NCBI GenBank assembly: GCA_016793095.1
Contig: JAEUJQ010000031.1
Coordinates: 1 to 49,966 of the forward strand
Direction of reading: 5' to 3'
From: Myxococcaceae bacterium
Lineage (GTDB): Bacteria > Myxococcota > Myxococcia > Myxococcales > Myxococcaceae
DNA: 49,966 nucleotides
In this document: piece by piece, positions 45,934-49,966 of the stretch
Position numbering within the stretch: position 1 is the stretch's first letter
Layout of the letters: each line of letters starts with the position of its first letter
The notes under the pieces: model-generated
What the model was told of the DNA's origin: nothing
Seen by the model: the letters and a program-made list of their open reading frames with translations, nothing else
The model's database searches: none
Program-made: the position numbers and the translations under genes

Positions 45934-47613
45934 TCAGCGCTCCTGCTTCTTCCGGGGCTTCGTCATGCCGTAGGCAGTGAGCCGGTTGACGAGGGTGCGC
46001 CGGGAGATGCCGAGCAGCTCTGCGGCCTTCGTCTGGTTCCCACCCGTCTTCTCGAGCGCCTCGAGCACCACGCGCTTCTCGGCGGCGTCGCGCTCGTCCT
46101 TCAGGTTGTTGCCGGTCGCGGCCCCCGGCGCGGGCGCCTCGTGGCCGTCGATGGCGATGGCGTCGGGGGTGATGGGGGCATCGCCGGCAAGCAGCAGCGC
46201 GCGCTCCATCACGTTCTTGAGCTCGCGAATGTTGCCGGGCCACGGCCACGTCTTGAGCTGGGCGAGCGCCTCGGCGGTCAGCTCAGGCACCGACCGACCC
46301 TCGCGGGTCGCCGCCTCGGCCAGGAACTGGCGCGCGAGGGGCTCGATCTCTCCCACGCGCTCGCGCAGCGGAGGGATCGAGATCGAGATGCCGTTGATGC
46401 GGTAGTAGAGGTCGCGCCGGAACGCGCCGCGCTCGACCTCCGCCTCGAGGTCGCGGTTGGTGGCGAAGATGAAGCGCACGTCGATCGGCTCCGGGGCGGT
46501 CGCGCCGACCCGCATCACCTTGCGCTCCTCGAGCACTCGCAAGAGCTTGGCCTGCAGCGACTCTGGCAGCTCGCCCACCTCGTCCAGGAAGACGGAGCCT
46601 GCCTTCGCGGTCTCGAGCAGCCCCAGCTTCTGCTTCACGGCGCCGGTGAACGAGCCCTTCTCGTGGCCGAACAGCTCGCTCTCGAGCAGGGACTCGGTCA
46701 GCGCCGCGCAGTTGAGCTTCAAGAACGGACCGCCGCCGCGCTTCGAGCGCCGGTGGATCTCGCCCGCGAGCACCTCCTTGCCCGAGCCCGTCTCGCCGAG
46801 CAGCAGCACGTTGATCTGGCTCGGGGCGACGCGATCGATGAGGCGCGAGATCGACACCATCGCGTCGTCGCGCACGAGGAAGCCTTGAGCGGGCTGCCCG
46901 CTCGGCGTCGCACAGGCGGCGAGGAGCAGCTCGGGATCAGCGCCGTCCACCGGCGCGCTGGCGGCGCCCGCCCGGACTCGCGCCCCGGCCGCGACCAGCT
47001 TCGTCGAGAGCTTCTCCATCAGCTTCGTCGCGGCCTCCGAGTTGCGCCCCGGCGAGAGCACCTCGAACTGACCTGGCCCGAAGGACGCCACCGTGTCGTG
47101 CGGCGACAGCTCGGCCGAGAGGACCGCCTGCGCCACCCCCGGCGTGGCCTGGACCTGCAGCCGCAGCACGCCGAAGGGCGGCTTCGTGCTCCGGAGCGTC
47201 TCGACGAAGCGCGTGTGCGTCACCAACGTCCACGGCGTGGTGGAGCCCGACAGCTCGTCGGTCTGCAGCACCGCGAGCGAGGTGCCCAGCTCGATGGAGT
47301 CACCGGGCAGCACGTCGACCGACTCGCCGGCGTTCAGCTTCCGCCCGCGCACCGTGGTGCCGTTCGCGCTGCCGAGATCCTCGAGGCGCACCACCGGCCC
47401 CAGGTGCAGCACCGCGTGGCGACGTGAAGCGGCGGCGTCATCGAGCCTCAGCGTGGCGTCGTCTCCCCGCCCCAACACCACCTGCCCCGTCGCGGGCAGC
47501 GCATGGGAGGACGAGCCTGCCTCGTTCACCACGACGAGGCGGTAGCGCCGGCCCCTGGTGGACGGCTCCGCCTTGTCCTGCAGGCGGACGGTCTCGAGCT
47601 GGGAAGAGGCCAT
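45934..47613 (-). CDS. FHA-domain sigma-54-dependent transcriptional activator
   Basis: A 559-residue activator: FHA domain (~20-110; GRGDDATLRL, SRRHAVLH, GSANGTTV), a variable middle, AAA+ domain with Walker A GETGSGKE (~272-280), sigma-54 loop GSFTGA (a functional variant of GAFTGA) and Walker B VFLDE, and a C-terminal Fis-type helix-turn-helix (NQTKAAELLGISRRTLVNRL). It should open sigma-54 promoters in response to a phospho-Thr partner. ATG 47613 (MASSQ) gives a normal start; the extension to 47697 is not family-like. No clear ribosome-binding site. Operon with the downstream kinase. Confidence 0.92.
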   Translation of the reverse strand: MASSQLETVRLQDKAEPSTRGRRYRLVVVNEAGSSSHALPATGQVVLGRGDDATLRLDDAAASRRHAVLHLGPVVRLEDLGSANGTTVRGRKLNAGESVDVLPGDSIELGTSLAVLQTDELSGSTTPWTLVTHTRFVETLRSTKPPFGVLRLQVQATPGVAQAVLSAELSPHDTVASFGPGQFEVLSPGRNSEAATKLMEKLSTKLVAAGARVRAGAASAPVDGADPELLLAACATPSGQPAQGFLVRDDAMVSISRLIDRVAPSQINVLLLGETGSGKEVLAGEIHRRSKRGGGPFLKLNCAALTESLLESELFGHEKGSFTGAVKQKLGLLETAKAGSVFLDEVGELPESLQAKLLRVLEERKVMRVGATAPEPIDVRFIFATNRDLEAEVERGAFRRDLYYRINGISISIPPLRERVGEIEPLARQFLAEAATREGRSVPELTAEALAQLKTWPWPGNIRELKNVMERALLLAGDAPITPDAIAIDGHEAPAPGAATGNNLKDERDAAEKRVVLEALEKTGGNQTKAAELLGISRRTLVNRLTAYGMTKPRKKQER

Positions 47614-47730
47614 CGCGCGCCGACTGTACCCCCAGCCCCGGCGGGATGATGCAGATTCGGGCTCAGCGCTGGCGAAGCGGCTCGCGGGCGGCCTCATGCC
47701 CGTCGGGCCAGGGCGAGCGCGCCAGGAGAC

Positions 47731-47961
47731 TCAGCCCTTCGGGAGCGTCAGCGCGCGGTACACGTAGAAGGCGCCGAAGCCTCCCGCGATGACGACGAAG
47801 ATCAGGTTGTTCCCCCCGAGCCCGTCGATCGCCCGCAGCCCTGCGATGCCGAAGCACGCGGCCGCGAACACCAGCAGCTTGATGCGCTCGGGCACCGGCG
47901 CGAAGCGCGAGAACAGCCACGCGCCGAGCAGAATGACGAGCGCCTTCCAGTCGATGGTCAC
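47731..47961 (-). CDS. Small membrane protein
   Basis: A 76-residue protein with three hydrophobic segments (WKALVILLGAWLF, LVFAAACFGIAGL, IFVVIAGGFGAFYV). Its ATG overlaps the stop of the upstream flippase-like gene by four bases, which is the best evidence that it is real. It could be an accessory subunit of that protein. No family recognised. Confidence 0.65.
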   Translation of the reverse strand: MTIDWKALVILLGAWLFSRFAPVPERIKLLVFAAACFGIAGLRAIDGLGGNNLIFVVIAGGFGAFYVYRALTLPKG

Positions 47962-49046
47962 GCGGGAGCCCTCTCGGTCTTGTCGTCGCCCTTGTCTTCA
48001 CTCTGCGCAGACAGCTTGCCGGCGATGTCCTTGAACGAGCCGTGCGAGACGAACAGGAACACCATGCCGACGAGGATCTGCTGGAGGATCTGCACCACCC
48101 ACAGCACGTTCGCGTAGGCCACGCCGCTCGAGTTCACCACGTCCTTCGAGACGAACACCGAGAGGCCGAGCAGCACGAACGCCTGGAACGTGCCGGCGCT
48201 CCCGGGCGCCGCGGGGATCATGAGGCCGACGATCAACACCGAGAGCGCCACGAAGCCCTGAAAGACGGTCAAGGTGAGCGGCTCGCAGGCAGCGCCCGCC
48301 GCGGCGTTCGAGCAGTCGAAGGCGCGGGTGAGCAGGGACATGCCGTAGCCGTTCGCGGTCCAGTACAGCGTCGTCCAGAGCGTGAAGAAGGCGAGGTTCT
48401 TCGCGTCGGGCAGCTGCTTCAGCGCGCTGACGAAGCCATCGACGACGTACACCGCCCGATCGGCGATCCTGGGAGAGAAGCGCCCGAGGACCGCGCGCAT
48501 GAGGCCGATGACGCGGTCGTGCTGCCAGCGCGCGAGGATGAGGAAGGCGAGGCCGCCGCCGAAGACGAGGAACATGACGTTCGAGCCCAGGGCGATGCGC
48601 TCGATGTTGGGCGACTCGGTCGGCACGAAGAAGAGCAGCACCCGCAGCATCGCGGCGATGATGATCCCATCGACGATGCGCTCGAGCACCACGGTCGTCA
48701 TCGCGGCGCTCCGGCGGATGGTGGACCGCTCGGCGATCAGGTACGGGCGCGCGAACTCCCCGAGCCGGAACGGGAGGATGATCAGCATCATGAAGCCCAC
48801 CGCCGAGGCCTCGTTCAGCTTCCTGAACGGCACGTGCTCGAGGCCAGACAGCAGGTTGCCCCAGCGCGCGGTGCGGGCCACGTGGATGACGGCCAGCACG
48901 CCCAGGTACGCGAAGAGCCACGCGTAGTTGGCGCTCTTGAGCGAGCCCCACATCTCGGGCCAGCGGGTGTCCTTGAACGTCAGGTACAGGCACACGCCGG
49001 TGATGCCGAGGCTGACGATGAACTTGACCCACTTGCCCACTGACAC
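47958..49046 (-). CDS. Lysylphosphatidylglycerol-synthase-TM/flippase-like membrane protein
   Basis: A 362-residue inner-membrane protein with about eight helices and the LPG_synthase_TM/UPF0104 (YbhN/AglD) pattern: an early ARTARWGNLL and then FMMLIILPFRLGEFARPYL, and PAAPGSAGTFQAF later. Family members move or modify lipids or aid glycan assembly; the catalytic domain of lysyl-PG synthase is absent. It lies ~45 bases after the PHP-phosphatase gene in the same direction. A Lys/Glu-rich tail ends the protein. Confidence 0.87.
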   Translation of the reverse strand: MSVGKWVKFIVSLGITGVCLYLTFKDTRWPEMWGSLKSANYAWLFAYLGVLAVIHVARTARWGNLLSGLEHVPFRKLNEASAVGFMMLIILPFRLGEFARPYLIAERSTIRRSAAMTTVVLERIVDGIIIAAMLRVLLFFVPTESPNIERIALGSNVMFLVFGGGLAFLILARWQHDRVIGLMRAVLGRFSPRIADRAVYVVDGFVSALKQLPDAKNLAFFTLWTTLYWTANGYGMSLLTRAFDCSNAAAGAACEPLTLTVFQGFVALSVLIVGLMIPAAPGSAGTFQAFVLLGLSVFVSKDVVNSSGVAYANVLWVVQILQQILVGMVFLFVSHGSFKDIAGKLSAQSEDKGDDKTERAPA

Positions 49047-49091
49047 GCTCCGCGCCGGACGACCGCGAGGCGCATAGCACCGGCCCTTCCG

Positions 49092-49814
49092 TCAGGCTAC
49101 CGACTGTCCCTTCAGGATGAGGCCGGGGGTGGTCTCGGTCAGCTGCGTGAAGGCCTTCGCGCCGACCTGCTTCTGGAGCGCGCCGAGGCTCTCGCCCACC
49201 CACCGCTCCGCGCCGACTGGCGAGTGCAGGTCGGTCGCGGCGATCGCGTACAGCCCGTCATCGAGGAATTGGCGGGAGAGCTTCTGCGCGGGCTTGCCGT
49301 ACCGACCGGTGAGGGCGCCCACGTCGAGCTGGAGGAGCGCTCCCGCCTGGACCGCCTCGGCGGCCCGCCCCTTGCGCTCGAACTCGAGGCACCGCTCGGG
49401 GTGGGCGATGAGGGGCGTCACGCCCTTGAGCTTCATCCGGAACAACACGTCGGTGAGCTGCGGCAAAGGCGAGCTGTAGGGCGCTTCGACGAGCAGGTAC
49501 TTGCCGGCGGTCCCGACGCGCCGCGACTCGGGCGTGGGCAGCTTCGTCAGCAGCGTCTCGTCGAGGAAGAAGTTCTCGGCGTTGACGTCGAGGGCGAGCG
49601 CGATGCCCAGCCTCGTGAGCTCGGCGCGCACCTCCTCGAGCCGCTGGAGCGCCGTCTCGCGGCTGGCGTACTCGGGGCGGTTGTGGGGGCTGGGCGCGGC
49701 CGTGCCGAAGCCGAGGGCCACCAGCGCGCGGGCCATCGCGACGGTGTCGTCCATCGTCTTGCACCCGTCGTCGATTCCGGGGAGCAGGTGCAGGTGGAGA
49801 TCGACCATCGGCAT
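49092..49814 (-). CDS. CpsB/CapC-type PHP phosphatase (protein-tyrosine phosphatase-like)
   Basis: A 240-residue metal-dependent phosphatase of the PHP family; relatives dephosphorylate tyrosine kinases that control capsule or exopolysaccharide export. HLHLLPGIDDGC near residue 7 supplies the first metal ligands, followed by SPHNRPEY, AHPERC and ATDLHSP with further His/Asp. Start chosen at ATG 49814 (MPMVDLHLH); ATG 49808 is equally possible. An open extension to 49934 reads into the intron-like sequence and is rejected. No tyrosine kinase gene is in the window. Confidence 0.85.
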   Translation of the reverse strand: MPMVDLHLHLLPGIDDGCKTMDDTVAMARALVALGFGTAAPSPHNRPEYASRETALQRLEEVRAELTRLGIALALDVNAENFFLDETLLTKLPTPESRRVGTAGKYLLVEAPYSSPLPQLTDVLFRMKLKGVTPLIAHPERCLEFERKGRAAEAVQAGALLQLDVGALTGRYGKPAQKLSRQFLDDGLYAIAATDLHSPVGAERWVGESLGALQKQVGAKAFTQLTETTPGLILKGQSVA

Positions 49815-49840
49815 GGCCCCGATGCTATGCCACGCCCATG

Positions 49841-49966
49841 GTGCGTCGTGACGACTCAGAGCCGACGGACGGGCGACCGGCCGAGCAGGAGGCGGAGTCA
49901 CGCTGCACTTCACCAGCGGGTGAAAGTCCCGCACGGGTAATCGCCGGAGAGCCCGGAAGCAGGCCA
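49841..49966 (+). mobile_element. Possible 5' end of a group II intron, cut by the window edge
   Basis: GTGCG at 49841-49845 fits the 5' splice consensus. From 49903 the sequence TTCACC-AGCG-GGTGAA forms a 6-bp stem, overlapping an alternative GCGGG/CCCGC stem around TGAAAGT; GGGTGAAAGTCCC followed by GGGTAATCGCC and CGGAAGCAGG is typical of the conserved 5' domain of bacterial group II introns. The intron would run off the right edge with its maturase gene. Evidence is by pattern only; the exact 5' end is uncertain. Confidence 0.4.

Noticed and set aside
44356-47427. A 1,023-codon open frame opposite the kinase and sigma-54 activator genes
   Set aside because: Composition is typical of a mirror frame (Arg/His/Leu-rich, no motifs), while both minus-strand proteins show complete catalytic motifs.

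Overview
The window is about 50 kb of GC-rich, gene-dense DNA that looks like a Myxococcota (myxobacterial) chromosome, probably Cystobacterineae-like. The signs are a MYXO-CTERM-like anchor, many lipoproteins with late start codons, Hanks-type Ser/Thr kinases and pseudokinases, FHA-domain enhancer-binding proteins, strong G/C preference at third codon positions, and chains of genes that overlap by 1-4 bases. I found no tRNA, rRNA or CRISPR array.

Layout. 1-1590: an accessory edge with the end of one gene, two small genes and a decayed copy of a transporter tail. 1591-3460 (minus): an MFS transporter followed by a DUF6891-like protein. 3580-6961 (plus): a succinate dehydrogenase/fumarate reductase operon, sdhCAB. 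7064-8026: a PfkB sugar/nucleoside kinase. 8156-15160: one 2,334-residue ORF that joins a cell-surface adhesin-like lipoprotein with a MYXO-CTERM-like tail to a second signal peptide and an OmpA-like outer-membrane protein. 15377-18556 (minus): an Mla-type lipid-transport operon (permease, ATPase, MCE protein). 18648-19199: a zinc-ribbon protein. 19200-19775: a convergent gap with degenerate ~66-bp repeats around a coding relic.

19776-27776 (minus) is a seven-gene chain in which every junction overlaps by 1-4 bases: pseudokinase with a membrane segment, NarL-type response regulator, alpha/beta-hydrolase without its nucleophile, intact alpha/beta-hydrolase lipoprotein, active M16 protease, inactive M16 partner, and RluA-family pseudouridine synthase. 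27831-34628 holds a zinc-ribbon protein, a HAD 5'-nucleotidase, a tiny Cys-rich lipoprotein, a two-gene membrane/exported pair, a molybdopterin oxidoreductase and a DUF72 protein. 34615-36426 is a tandem pseudokinase-kinase. 36703-38622 is dnaK with a clear terminator and a plausible promoter.

38927-42344 (plus): a diacylglycerol-kinase-like lipid kinase, an FHA-AAA+ protein with an altered sigma-54 contact loop, and a compact pair made of a 78-residue protein that may have a beta-grasp fold and a minimal E1/ThiF-like enzyme, with a 13-bp hairpin between them. 42334-47613 (minus): an FHA sigma-54 activator upstream of a kinase-ATPase-TPR protein. 47731-49814 (minus): a small membrane protein, an LPG-synthase/flippase-like membrane protein and a CpsB-like PHP phosphatase. 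The last ~125 bases resemble the 5' end of a group II intron cut by the window edge.

Three themes recur. Signalling proteins have lost catalytic or contact residues: two pseudokinase domains, one non-canonical enhancer-binding protein, and degenerate partners beside an intact hydrolase and an intact M16 protease. Envelope functions recur: Mla, the OmpA/adhesin fusion, the lipid kinase and the LPG-synthase-like protein. The E1-like pair and the internal signal peptide in the giant ORF are the best candidates for undescribed biology.
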